Source: Margaritifera margaritifera (Eukaryota; Mollusca; Bivalvia; Unionida; Margaritiferidae). Taken from it: a DNA stretch of 64,000 bases. How positions within the stretch are numbered: the stretch's first letter is position 1; each line of letters starts with the position of its first letter. The DNA lies in assembly GCA_029931535.1 (NCBI GenBank), contig JAQPZY010001346.1, positions 744,001 to 808,000 of the forward strand, written 5' to 3'. The position numbers and the translations under genes were made by a program. Below are positions 47,713-59,565 of the stretch, piece by piece. The notes under the pieces were generated by a model. The model was not told the origin of the DNA. It saw nothing but the letters and a program-made list of their open reading frames with translations, and did no database searches.

Positions 47713-49321
47713 CTGTAGTATCAGAAATTTTCTTGGGGGACCAATTTTTGTTATTTTCGTTGTTGCCCCAAACCACAAATTTAAATACCCACGTATGATG
47801 ATGATGCCACCCCACCCCACCCACACTCATTTTCTTACTGTGTCATTCCTAGAGATTAAGGAATCTACTAGTATTTCATAAATCAACGTCAATACTGTAA
47901 TTTGGTAATAAAATATTAGCTTTACACATGTTTGTTTTATTTTAACCCTTTGAAAAAAGAATTATAAAGCATTTTATATTGTTTCAATGCATACATATCA
48001 TTAAGGTATCCGATAGGTGTAATTTCCACTCTCTGCCTTAAATTCATATGTGAGATAAGTAAGAATAGAGAGAAACGAGAAAAAGCCTAAGGTATTCAAA
48101 TACTAGTAATGCTGAAAATGAAAGAAAGAATAATAAAAAAGACTAGTATATGAAAATTAAATTTAATACTTATTCAAATCGATCCTTCACTCGAGTACAA
48201 CTGTTGTTGAAAATTTTAAATCCTCCTGAAACCACATTTCATTTTATCCATGCATTTTTAATCCAAAAGAACAACAAGCCTGTAAAATACTAGAACTATT
48301 GTTTGAAGCACTATTATTAATGAAAAACTATTAATGATTAACATCATGTCAATCAAGTCTCAAGCTACACACAAATGCTTGTCAGGTAAATAATCCCCAA
48401 ATTGCAGAATTAAACAAGTCCAGCTTTCTCCAAACCACAGATAATTAGGTCCCATTTTTTCACTCATTGTTGCGTGAGCTGCAATTATCCATACAGCCCG
48501 AATTGACTTGATTAATGAGGTTCCAATCAGTGATCGTCACCGGTAACATCATCCTTTTTTTCGTGATGGCCTCATGACCCGTTTAGCATACCAGTTGTGG
48601 AAGTGTGATTCTAATTCTTCTTTGTACTCTTTATTTATTGTCAAGTCTAGTGGTTGTAGTTGGTCTGTACATGAGGCAGGCACAAACAAATGCATGATTC
48701 CACTGTCTTTCACTTTAGTTAGCATCTTCTCACATTTATGGGCTCGAAACACTTCAAATATTGCCACTGTCTGCTGATTGCAATGAGCAAGAGGCAGCCG
48801 GTCACGTGTTTTGTTCCCTTTATCAACAGTGGTTTAAGTCAGAGATCATACAGGTGTATTTTAATAACTGATTGACTTAGTGTTGTTGGCTGCGTCGGCT
48901 TCCTTTTGATGTTGAGCACTCAGACAAAAACACAGTGTAAGTGATTGATCTTGACATGTGTTTTATTTGTGATCATAGAGGCGGTAGTATTGTTTTAACA
49001 TTGCTGGCTGCGTTGGCATCCATTGATGTTAATTCACTTGTACAAAAACATGGTTAAGTATTGAACTTGTCAGGTCTTTGATTTGTGTTCATACACGTGG
49101 AAGTATTGTTATAAACATTCAAGTGACCGCCGTTTGCGTCGGCATAGTTTTATTCTTTTTTATTCTTTATTTTGGCTGTTTGTAGAGGTTAAACCACGAA
49201 ATTAAACACTTAGTAATATGCAAACTTTGACAGGCAAAACCACGAATTTAAGTACCCACGAAAATGTATTTTTTTACAAAAGCATGAAAATTGAGCCCCA
49301 CGAAAATAAATGATACTACAG
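47713..49321 (-). mobile_element. Decayed Tigger/pogo DNA transposon (TA-flanked)
   Basis: Both ends begin CTGTAGTATCA and continue with 'tattttcgtgggg' or a decayed form, as inverted repeats at 47713 and 49321, flanked by TA (47711-47712 and 49322-49323). Inner repeats of 'accacgaatttaagtaccca' type extend the arms. The 1609-bp body contains one transposase fragment on the minus strand. Confidence 0.8.
48549..48767 (-). pseudogene. Tigger-like DDE transposase fragment
   Basis: 72 residues contain 'VPASCTDQLQPLDLTINKEY' then 'KEELESHFHNWYA'. This is the C-terminal part of the DDE_1 (Tigger/Jerky-like) endonuclease, where the QPLD box carries the third catalytic Asp. The rest of the enzyme, including the first two Asp boxes and the DNA-binding domains, is not visible. 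It is a remnant inside the TA-flanked element. Confidence 0.8.
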
Positions 49322-49323
49322 TA

Positions 49324-50620
49324 ACATTCAATCCCACTGATATGCAGTGGTAAAGGTTACTGATTTAGGATGAAAAAAAAAAAATAGAATGTAAGAAATT
49401 TCTCTGCCTCATGTGTATGATGCCACATTAGTTCCTGTACACAAACATTTTGTCTTTGCAACATTTGGTTGAAATACATGATGAGAAAAAATGGGGTCAT
49501 TTTCTTCAAATTTCCAGATGCATTGATGATGCAAACAGTAAGTTCTGATCTTCATATTTCACTTAGTTTGTCACCATATATTGTACTAAAATAAACTTTA
49601 TAGCTGTTACATGTGCAAGTTTTTATGCTTGTGCCATCCATGTCCAGCAGTCGTGTCACATTTGTCAAGAATTCGATTTCCATTTAATAACTTTTGAAGG
49701 ACATCAAGGAATGAATAAAAAGCTAGGTATGAGACTTTATATTAAGAAGACCTACTTGTAGGTCATGTTTGATTTCCACCATTTTCTGACAAACTTTTAT
49801 GGAGTTTTAGACCCAGCATAACTTGAAACTTGGCTTTTTAATTGTATCATATCAGTGGGGGCATACATGTGGTATGGACACATTTCTAGTTCTATGTTAC
49901 ATTAGGGAATTTTTTTTCTTATGAAAGGATCAGTACCTGAAACCCCTGGCAATAATTGTTACAGTAAAATGTTGATGATTGAGATCTTTTAACAGCTGTA
50001 TCTTCTGCATAATTGGTTGTTCAGATAAGTGGTAATTTTATGCACCTTAAATAATATCTATTTTGGGGTCATTCATTGGTCCGTATGATTGATAAGTCTG
50101 GATAATGAATATTTGACTATTGTTGTTTCTGAGTAATCCTTGTTTGCTCCTACATGTAAACCTAAAATTTTATGTACTATAACTATAACATTGTCTGCAA
50201 AGTATTGCAATACAATAATTCATACTTATCAGACATTGTGAATAATCCTTATATTTCATTTCATTTCACAAATAACTGTTCTAGAGGTTTCCATGTATTG
50301 AAAGAATCAAAATGTTAAAATGTAACCAGTAACTTTGTCCATTTTCATATGAAAATTGTCTTCATAAAATGATAATATGATACTAAATTTGACCATTTTA
50401 CAATAAAATAAAATCATGTAAATATTTTTCTCTACCAAAGGTTTTCCCATTATGTATCATAAATGTACAAAATAATAATGTGTTATAAGGTTTAGTAATA
50501 TTAAACAAAGGTACAAGACACTAGATAATTGTCATCTAATTTTAGATTGTTGCCTCTTTGTAACATTTCATAGACAATCAGTTCAGTAACAATCATTTTT
50601 ATTTATTGTCCTTTAATTTT
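49324..50620. other. Intergenic, nothing recognised
   Basis: AT-rich, no supported feature. Confidence 0.4.
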
Positions 50621-50624
50621 TTGT

Positions 50625-51055
50625 ACAATGAACTTTGAATCAATCTTAAGAATTTGTACAATGAATTTTGTATCCATATTAAGATTTTGTACAAGGAACT
50701 TGGTATCCATATTAAGATTTTACAATGAACTTTGTATCCATATTAAGATTTGCTCAAGAACTTTGTCTCCATGTACAAGGAACTTTGTATCCATATTAAG
50801 ATTTGCACAAGGAACTTTGTATACATATTAAGATTTGTACAAGGAACTTTGTATCCATATTTAGATTTGTACAAGGAACTTTGTATCCATATTAAGATTT
50901 TACAAGGAACTTTGTGTCAATATTAAGATTTGCTCAAGAACTTTGTTTCCATGTACAAGGCACTTTGTATCCATATTAAGATTTGCACAAGGAACTTTGT
51001 ATACATATTAAGATTTGTACAAGGAACTTTGTATCCATATTAAGATTTTGCAGAT
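50625..51055. repeat. ~33-bp minisatellite with 180-bp higher-order period
   Basis: The unit 'ttgtacaaggaactttgtat' plus 'ccatattaagat' repeats about 13 times. A distinctive variant block, 'tgctcaagaactttgt', occurs at 50751 and again at 50931, exactly 180 bp apart, with matching neighbours, showing a higher-order duplication of five to six units. The plus-strand frame over it (NFVSILRFCTRN) is repeat translation. Confidence 0.9.
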
Positions 51056-51779
51056 TTGTTTACTTGACAATCAACTGTAAATAATCATCAGTAATTTTTT
51101 TAACCAGTAATTAAACACCCCAAAACTAATTAATAAGTGTATGAAAACTTAGAAACACCTATGTGGTTATAGTATGAAATTATGGTTTTTATCAAAAGAC
51201 GGGCTGATCTGATTGCTTTTATCTCCCTGATTCTGAGCTGTCTTAAAAATCATTACATGGTACAAGTGTTCAAAAGTTTTCATTTAAATTGCACAAAAGC
51301 TAGATTAAATTTGTGTTTACCTTTTGTCTGAAATTAATTATGACACATTTTACACTGCTCTAACTTTCTCTGCTTTGTTAATTGTGCACTTCTTCCACTT
51401 GCTGGAAACTTGAGCGTCTTAGCATGTAGATGTAATTGTAAATAACTGAGCTTTTGCTCCAAAATTGTAATGGCTTTTTTTCTTGTATGATTAATTTCCA
51501 GATGTTTCCAGTAAATACTATATTTATTTAACTTTTTGCTGTTTAGAGGCTTTTTCAATTTTTACTCTTTGTAATATCATTGTCTTTTTACCCTAAAAAC
51601 GTTTGATTTTCATTGCCATATTGATGGGCTTCAGTCTCACTTTTTAAAATACAAAATAAGCTTTCTGGTGCTTGCATGTTTTTCTTTATTCATTTTACTT
51701 TGTTACTTCTTTTGTTGAAATGATGCTATACCTGTTTTTATTCAGCCCTTGTTAGTGGGAAGCAAGACATAGCAGTCAC
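51056..51779. other. Intergenic, nothing recognised
   Basis: AT-rich, no supported feature. Confidence 0.4.
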
Positions 51780-52290
51780 TCTTCTGGCAACAGTTTTTAA
51801 GGGTTTTGGTTAAAAAAGTGTTTGTTTGTGTATATTTCCTAAACCCCTTGTTAGATTCTCTTCATACTAGCATTAATCATTATGAAGCTAGGACAATTCA
51901 TTCTATGACATGCTTGCTGGCCTGTAGCACCTTTGGGTCAAGGTCACAGTCATAGAAAATTTGCATTTTCTTCATACTTGGGATTAATCATTATGAAGCT
52001 AAGACAATTCATTCGGTGACATGCATACTTGCTCTTTTAACCTTGGGGTCAAGGTCAAAGTAGCAGAAAATTTGTGTCAAGGTTTTGGTTACATTTTTTC
52101 ATTTGTTTACATTTCCTAAACCCCTTGATGGATTTTGTTCATACAATACATGAATCATTATGAAGCCAATACAATTCATTCTGCAGCATGCTCACTCTCC
52201 CCTTTTGCCCTCAGGATGAAGGTTACATGTTTTACTGCAGTGGTTTGATCGTGGGCTCAACATGCAGGCCCTGGCCTTCTTGTGTTTATA
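51780..52290. repeat. Dispersed repeat, family E, copy 2
   Basis: Two to three internal units share 'aatcattatgaagctaNgac', 'aattcattcNgtgacatgc' and 'ttggggtcaaggtcaaagt', with the 'tttcctaaaccccttg' start at 51835 and 52124. The end 'ggctcaacatgcaggccctg' matches position 188 onward in copy 1. Confidence 0.7.
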
Positions 52291-53064
52291 AAACAATTAC
52301 AGACCGTGCAGTGAATTATTAAAAGCTTAATTTTTTTTCTTTCTTTTTAATGGAGAGTCTTTAAAATCTTTATTTTGATTCCAGAAGACTTCAAGTGTAT
52401 TAGTGTACATCATGTAGAGAATTTACTATTATAGCTATCTTATGGTGATTAATGCACATAAATATTTATTTGCTGCTAGTTTTATCATGCTGTACATATA
52501 TTTTTTGTGTGCTAGTGTTATCACATTTCAGTTCTTCGCTTATCTTTTCTTGATCCTTGTTTACAAGTTTTTTTCTCAGTGTTTTGCCAGTATATAGATT
52601 AATTTTGTTGTAATAAGGTCTCGTAATAACTTCCCTTCAAATTACTACCTGTTATGTTATGGATCATACACCAATAAGAATTCTATAGCTGGAACTGATT
52701 TCTTATAATAACTTTTAATTATTTCCAAAAGTTTATATGTCTTGAAAAACCATGGCATAATTATCATAAATATGTAATTAAAACCAGTGAAAAAAGAAGT
52801 ATATTTATCTCACCTATTCTTTAGCTAAATGAAGAATTGCTTTTCCTGTCAACAACAATGCCAGTTTGAAGGTTAGAAGATGGCAGACATATTCTTCCAG
52901 GGGAGGTAAATCTAACTGGGACAAACCTGATATTTGTATACCAACAAGAACTCAACAATTGATCAGTCCACTTGAAATTAGAGGTTTAAAAAGGCATCTT
53001 CTGTCCATGGTAAAATAAACATCTCTATTTATCAGCATCAGTGCAAATACCACTATGAACCAAC

Positions 53065-53067
<3 letters not shown>
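52291..53067. other. Intergenic, nothing recognised
   Basis: AT-rich, no supported feature. Confidence 0.4.

Positions 53068-53132
<65 letters not shown>
53068..53132. repeat. (TA)n microsatellite
   Basis: About 64 bp of perfect TA repeat. Confidence 0.95.
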
Positions 53133-53135
<3 letters not shown>

Positions 53136-53689
53136 AAAATAAAGAGTTGCTTTTGCTTTTTTGTCACATCCTTAATCTTTCATGATATTGATTGACCATT
53201 TAAGATGACATTTTCTATGATGACAATTAATCTTTATACAGGGTTAATAAGATACATTACTTATGAACTTGTATTTTTTTCAAACTTTCTGTAAGTGTTC
53301 CACCTCTGTTAGGCTTCTTGTGTGCACTATGCCATATTTTTGTGTAAAAGGGTCCAATTTTTATGTGTAATCAATATTAAATCACTAAATAAAGATTTAT
53401 TTGTGCACAGTAGTATTCTTTGTTCTTTTGATGTTACTGATACATTAATACTGATATATTAATGCATATAGCATATTTGCATAATGTGCGTGATATGTAA
53501 AGAAAGGGCTGGAAACCATGAAACTTGTACAGTCTCAAGTACATATTTTAGATTTTTCCATCTGTTATGGCAGTGTCTGGAAGTTAAGTTCTCTAAATAT
53601 CCATGATAGGCTTTATAAGGTTTAAGCCAATATAAATGTTAACCCCCAGCTTTATGTGGAATTTATTAGGTAGGCCCTCAGCTTAATAG

Positions 53690-55810
53690 AAGAGATAACT
53701 TAAAGGCAATTCAGTTACTTTCATGATAGTAGTCAGTGAGTCAGACATTACACATTTTTATGTACTGTTTTACTGTTGGGTTGTAGCATAAATACATGCA
53801 CCACAGCAGCATCTTGGGAACTGCGGCATTACAACAGCAGATGGAACAGAACATTTTGGGAATGTTAATATCAATTGGAATCCGATAATCATGTGAAAAG
53901 CCTATTGAGTGATATTAAGATTGAGTCTGGTTCCCTACCATCAGTTCCTTTCATACATAATCAACTGGAGGAAAATAGATGAAATATAAATTGTAGAGTC
54001 TGCTGCTCAAATTCCAAGAAATCAACATGAGGCCAAAGTAGGCCTTATCTTGTTCATTTGATTCCCTGTCAAAGTCTGACTATATGGTGAATGTGTGTCG
54101 TATGCAAAAAACTGAGCTTCTTCAATCAGATTGGCCAATCAGTTTCGAAAGAAGTTTAAACTAGGTTTTACACTTGGTTGCTTTTAAAAACAAATACAAT
54201 TTAATTTTGTAAATTCAGTGTTGGAAACATCTAACATGAATGGCTTTTAATAGCTTTCATTCATGATGACATATAAAAGAACTGGTTAGAAAAAAGTGAC
54301 TTGGATAAACAAGACTAAACTGTAATTGCTATGATGGCGACAAAATACATACATGTTAAAAGCGTAGGAAGAAAAACATTGCTGTAAATATCGATGATAT
54401 CTGACTGGTTTAGCAGAAATAACAAACTCTACATCTGATTACTGTGGAAATGAAAAAGTAGCCAGGGGAATGCCAACTTAGTGGTACATAAATAAATAAG
54501 AAATATCCCAGTTATATTAGATAACATGATCCTGACCATTGGTCACGGGAAGACATGGAAAATAGGTTTTGATTCCCGACTGTTATGGAATCCAAAAGTT
54601 TGGTCAGCATTAGCCCTGTCATTCTGGAGAAGGGGATACCGATATTGTTGATGTGGTTGCTGAAGTAGCCATACTTTCTTTTGGAAGCCATGAAAAGCAG
54701 TATCAGTTAAAACTAAATAAAAACATGAATGGGTACATCTTTGTCAACTTTAATTCACTAAAGTCATCCAGAAGAAGTGGATATCTGGTTGCTATGCAAA
54801 CCAATTGGATCTTAGGGAAACTATCAAAAACACAAATGAATACAGATTATGCCATACAAAGCAGCTTCTGCCAAGTTTGATCACAATTAACCCAACTTTA
54901 CACAGAATATTTTAGGTAGACCCACTGGGATTAATACAAGATAAATATTGTAATTATGAAGTCTTAGAAGCCAAGTCAGTTACCTTGATGATAGTAGCCA
55001 GTCAGTCAGACATTTGACGGGTGATTGCCTTACTGTTTTACAATCGGGTCATTGTATAAATACATGCACCACAGTACTGTCTTTGGAACTGCATTATATT
55101 GACAGCAGATGAAACAGAATTTCTTGTTAATGTTAATATTAATTTGAATCCCAGAATCTAGTTAAAATCCAATTTAATTATATTGAGCTTTAGTCTCGTT
55201 TCCTACCCTCAGTTCCTTTCCTATATAATCAAGTGGAGGAAAACAGATGAAATATAAATTTTACAGTTTACTGCTCAAGCTCCAAGAACTCAACAGGAGA
55301 CCAAAGTGGACCTAGTATTGCTCACTTAATCCTCTTATCAAAACATTTGACTAAATGGAAAATATGTGTAGTATGCAAAAAAGCAGTGAACTTCAATAAA
55401 ACAGTATTAGTGTAGCACATTACAAGAAAAAGTTCGATTGGCCAATCAGTTCCAGTCTAAACTAAGTTTTACACTTGGTTGCTTTTAAAAACAATTTAAT
55501 TTTGTAAATTCAATGCAATTTTGCAAATTAAGTGTTGGAAACATCTAACATGTCTGGCCGATGAAGAGTTTTCATTCTGAATGACTTTTAATGGTTTTCA
55601 CTCGAAGTCATATTGAAGAAATGGTTGAATAAAAGTGACTTGGATAAACAATACTAGACTAGTTGCTATTAAGGCCACAAAATACACACACCAAAAAAAA
55701 ATAAGAACCATGGCTGTAAAGGTGAATCGTATCTGAATTGGTTCAGCAGAAATAAGTTTTACACCAGATTACTGCAGAAATTAAAAAGTAGTTAGGGGAG
55801 CAATAAAAAT
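53690..55810. repeat. Diverged tandem segmental duplication (~0.8 kb units, ~1.27 kb apart)
   Basis: 53690-54480 and 54970-55810 share ordered blocks: 'gtcagtNagtcagacatt', 'ataaatacatgcaccacag', 'acagcagatgNaacagaa', 'ggaaaaNagatgaaatataa', 'gttttacacttggttgcttt', 'gtgacttggataaacaa' and 'gattactgNNgaaat'. Indels and substitutions show an old event. The 75-residue frame in the spacer is unrecognised. Confidence 0.8.
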
Positions 55811-56049
55811 GACAATGTAGTGCTAGCATTATCAAAAGTTGCAAGTTTTGTACAAAAGCTGCTTCAGTGAGGTGGAAGATGGTGGTTCAAACTTGGAGAA
55901 GTTTGGCCATATCAATACCCAGGAGAGATTCCATTTGGAAATAATGTGAGTGAGCTTGGACCAGATATGTCAAAATTGGACCACAAACCAGAGATATCCT
56001 TGTTGTGGCCAGCATTGTTTCTTCCGTGAAATCTGAATGTGTTTGAGAT

Positions 56050-57070
56050 CATGAAACGATATTTAATTCCTTGATGGCTAAATTCTTTCTCTTTCTCTTT
56101 AAAGAGAAGAAGTTAGTCATCAGGGAATGGGTGTTGAGAGTGGTATGATGTCATTGATGTGACACTAGTCATTGACAACACACGATTTCCCCCTTTATGT
56201 CTTCAAAGTGGAGGATCTTTAGGTGTTGTGATCCTATCCATGATTAAAGCTCCAAATCCCCTTTTTAATTAAGGCATCCCTGAAAGGAGCCAGGTGTGAA
56301 GGAGGAATTTCTCTGTATATGCATGGAATAGTGGCGATCTCGACTGCTTGAGCAGTGTGGAGGTCACCATGACTTGTCTGGGTACGTCTGACATTAAATC
56401 AAGCAGATTGCTGATCCACGATTTTTTTTTTTTATCTTAATCTTAGTGGGACAGTCAGAACTAGAAGGCATATGCCCACATTGCCTCCCAGCTGATTGAA
56501 AGAGTATCGATGGCCCATGCTCCTTTGTCCAGAAAAAAGTTAGAGCATCGGACGGTCCCATAGGGCACAGACCCAATAGAAGGTTCACTGAGAGACAACT
56601 CTTTATGAAGCAGTTGTCCTCTCCTTGATAAAGAGTTGGCCAGGACATTGAGCCAGCCAGGAATGTGTCAGACTTGAATATTACCTGATATTAGGAGAAC
56701 CAATGAAGGTATTCCCAACTTGTGCAACAAAGGTCCAGTGATTGGTTCCTTCCATGCCCACTCCCTTGGATAAGGTATGTCACCACAACCAAATTGTCCA
56801 ACATAATCAGGACTGTGTTTCATTGGATGTGTTCCACCCAAGTGTGGGAGGCATTGAGAATGGCTTTCATTTCCAAGATGTTGATATGAAGAGCCCTCTC
56901 TTGAAGCATCGACTTGCCACTGACCATCACAAAGTCCAGTAGTAAGTGTGCTCCCCAACCTGACAAACTGGTGTTTTAACAAGTCCACTGCTACAATGAG
57001 TAGGCCGAGGAACTGTAAGAAACTTCCTTGCCTAAACAATGTCTTGTTTGATGCTTTCTCTGGCACATGA
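56050..57070 (-). pseudogene. DIRS-type retroelement remnant (RNase H region), minus strand
   Basis: Read on the minus strand from 57066 downward, the frame passes through a segment with 'HLGGTHPMKHSPDYVGQFGC'. A frame change leads to 'HIPGWLNVLANSLSRRGQLL' (about 56690-56620), followed by 'GAWAIDTLSISWEAMWAYAF' near 56530-56460. 'NVLA..LSR' and 'WAIDTLSISWE' are the end of DIRS RNase H and its following domain. It is more decayed than 4873-9228 and no terminal repeats were found. Confidence 0.6.
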
Positions 57071-57305
57071 TCTATACTTTCTCTGAATTTGGGAAAAAGA
57101 TGCCAAGTTAATATATGTTAAAATTTCCATATCTTGATGGACAAAATGTTGAGAGGGATAAGGTTCAACTACTCTACATTGATTGTCCGCCACATAATGA
57201 GGGAAGTAAGATCGTTCATGTATATCATTTAAGTTCATTTCCTATGAAAATTTTAAAACTCATTGATTAATTTCAATAAGGAGGCAAAATGTACAAATTG
57301 TTAGA

Positions 57306-57910
57306 CTTGTTTCATAAGGAGGCTCGCCAAGAGGCATATTGATGGACTTGTTCCATAAGGAATCTCACCAAGAGGCATATTGATGGACTTGTTCCATAAG
57401 GAATCTCACCAAGAGGCATATTGATGGACTTGTTCCATAAGGAGGCTTGCCAAGAGCCATATTGATGGACTTGTTCCATAAGGAGGCTTGCCAAGAGCCA
57501 TATTGATGGACTTGTTCCATAAGGAATCTCACCAAGAGGCATATTGATGGACTTGTTCCATAAGGAGGCTTGCCAAGAGCCATATTGATGGACTTGTTTC
57601 ATAAGGAGGCTTACCAAGAGGCATATTGATGGACTTGTTTCATAAGGAGGCTTGCCAAGAGGCATATTGATGGACTTGTTTCATAAGGAGGCTTGCCAAG
57701 AGGCATATTGATGGACTTGTTTCATAAGGAGGCTTGCCAAGAGGCATATTGATGGACTTGTTTCATAAGGAGGCTTGCCAAGAGGCATATTGATGGACTT
57801 GTTTCATAAGGAGGCTTGCCAAGAGGCATATTGATGGACTTGTTTCATAAGGAGGCTTGCCAAGAGGCATATTGATGGACTTGTTCCATAAGGAGGCTCG
57901 CCAAGAGGCA
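57306..57910. repeat. 41-bp minisatellite, ~15 copies
   Basis: The unit 'ttgatggacttgttNcataa' then 'ggaggcttgccaagaggcata' repeats every 41 bp. Two main variants occur: 'ccataaggaatctcacc' in the left half and 'tcataaggaggcttgcc' dominating the right half. Because 41 is not a multiple of three and no frame contains a stop, a 117-residue minus-strand ORF (57312-57665) arises whose repeat is 41 residues per three units. It is a repeat translation, not a gene. Confidence 0.95.
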
Positions 57911-58842
57911 AAATGTACAATGATTAATTTCAATCTTTTTCTCAACAAGAGGCAAAATGTACAATGATTAATTCAATGTTTTTTCTCAAGAAGAGTCAAT
58001 ATGAATCCAATTGTTGGACTTGTTTCATAAATTTCATATAATATATTAATGTAAGATCCTGTATAAAGTAAATAATGATATCTTAAAGAACTGAGGAAAA
58101 AAATACTTTATGCAAGTAAAATCATGAAAGCATAAAATATAAGTGAAATGCTTTGAAAATCATCACATATTCACTGAGGCAATAACACTTGCATAATTAT
58201 CAACAAAAATGCAAGATATGTAAAACTGTATTAAAACTCACTTTTACATTTTTACCACAGCAAATACGTCAGGGAAAGTCAACCACTGTACAAACATAAT
58301 TGTACTCGACATTTTCACAAAATAACAAATAAATGCACTTGAGGCATTTCATTATGTTCATCAATTGCAATGGGAATGTATATCCAAATTTGTATATGGA
58401 AAAAACAAAATAAGAAATTGTTGTAACTATGTAAAAAGTGCATTGTGTTAAGTTTAGTGTAGCTTTGGTATACATTCCCTCCAAATGTGTTTCAATAAAT
58501 CATAATTTTTCATGTGAAATTATTTTTGTGTTAAATATAAAAAAACAAATATTCAACAAACATCCTCTGGTCTAATTTAATTTAAAATACTTACCATATT
58601 TCATTATATATATAACGTGCACTAATGTATAATATTTACCGCGATTTTCAACCCAGAATGAGGTAAAAAAAAAAATTAGTTCTGCCATATGTGTTTCTTC
58701 ACTTTGGTATTTGCTTGGATCTTAATGTTTATCAGGAAAAACATGTTTAACTAGTGTCCTTGAATTAGGTTGTTTTGATCAATATGTTTTCTCTATTTGA
58801 AGGTCAAGGTTGATTGTTGTTTACAAGTAAAATTCCATTAAG
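57911..58842. other. Intergenic, nothing recognised
   Basis: Short direct repeats of 'gaggcaaaatgtacaatgat' (57282, 57905 and 57950) border the minisatellite. The remainder is AT-rich up to the proposed LTR. Confidence 0.4.
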
Positions 58843-58852
58843 ATGACACATG

Positions 58853-58865
58853 TTCTAGAACATTC
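58853..58865 (+). promoter_or_regulatory. Perfect trimeric heat-shock element in LTR
   Basis: TTCTAGAACATTC is three alternating TTC/GAA units at exact 5-bp spacing (TTCnnGAAnnTTC), the consensus bound by HSF1 trimers. It lies about 73 bp upstream of the TATA box. The match is direct; activity is inferred. Confidence 0.5.
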
Positions 58866-58937
58866 TGTCATGTGACCAATCTTTATATATGCCATGTTTG
58901 GTGGACATTTATTCAGTTTTGACATTACCATCAGTCT

Positions 58938-58944
58938 TATAAAG
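58938..58944 (+). promoter_or_regulatory. LTR TATA box
   Basis: TATAAAG sits in the expected U3 position, about 630 bp before the gag start codon. Confidence 0.5.
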
Positions 58945-59307
58945 AGCTATTACAGTTGTGAAAATTCATTCCAAATTCTAAGAGAGGAATTATTTTAAAT
59001 ATTCATTGGATTATAACAGTGCTCATAAACTTTTGGATTTTGGATTTTTAATTAATGATTTTGGAATTTAACTGAACTTATTCAGAGATTTTGGAATACT
59101 TCATTTTGACATCAGCACATCAAGATTACTAGTACATCAGGACTTTGGAGACCATTAGCACATCATAACATTCAAGGACACAGCCGTGAATTCGGAACAT
59201 TCTATATTTAGGACTTGTGATTAGAACAATCATTCTTATTGGATTATTAGGATTTCAAAACACATTACTGTAAGTGACTTTTTGATTTTTCATTTTAATT
59301 ATCTAGT

Positions 59308-59313
59308 AATAAA
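59308..59313 (+). promoter_or_regulatory. LTR polyadenylation signal
   Basis: AATAAA is about 370 bp after the TATA box, consistent with the R region of an LTR. Confidence 0.45.
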
Positions 59314-59397
59314 TTGCTTGTTGATTTTTTACTTGATTTGTTGGTTTCACTTTCTTTCTGTTACATTTTTCTTAGACCATAGAGTCGTACCAGAAAT

Positions 59398-59420
59398 TGG
59401 GGGCTTGTCGTTCCGGGATC
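59398..59420 (+). promoter_or_regulatory. Candidate primer-binding site (tRNA-Pro-like)
   Basis: TGGGGGCTTGTCGTTCCGGGAT resembles the complement of the 3' end of tRNA-Pro (TGGGGGCTCGTCCGGGAT) but carries about four extra bases in the middle. It starts with TGG, as required to pair with the tRNA CCA end, and follows the proposed LTR end by about 5 bases. Another tRNA remains possible. Confidence 0.4.
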
Positions 59421-59565
59421 TGAATTTCTTTAAAGCATATTAGAGATATTAAATTTATCTTTGAAATTCATATTGATTTTGTCTTGGAATTTTTTTTTGT
59501 TTTTGTCTTTGGCAAAGATTTTTAAAAAGAGAAATTTTTTTGTGTGAAACCAACAAGCATTTACA

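Larger units (their letters stand above)
58843..59392 (+). repeat. Proposed 5' LTR (limits approximate)
   Basis: The region upstream of the gag start has an ordered promoter/terminator layout: TATAAAG at 58938, AATAAA at 59308, then a pyrimidine-rich stretch ending '...gtcgtacca' a few bases before a TGGGGGC primer-site candidate. The left limit (tgacacatgttctagaacat) is a guess from a TG start; the 3' LTR needed for proof is outside the window. Confidence 0.45.

Noticed and set aside
57312..57665. 117-residue minus-strand ORF of repeated PLGKPPYETSPSIC type
   Set aside because: It is the translation of a 41-bp minisatellite in three phases; no promoter, splice or homology support.
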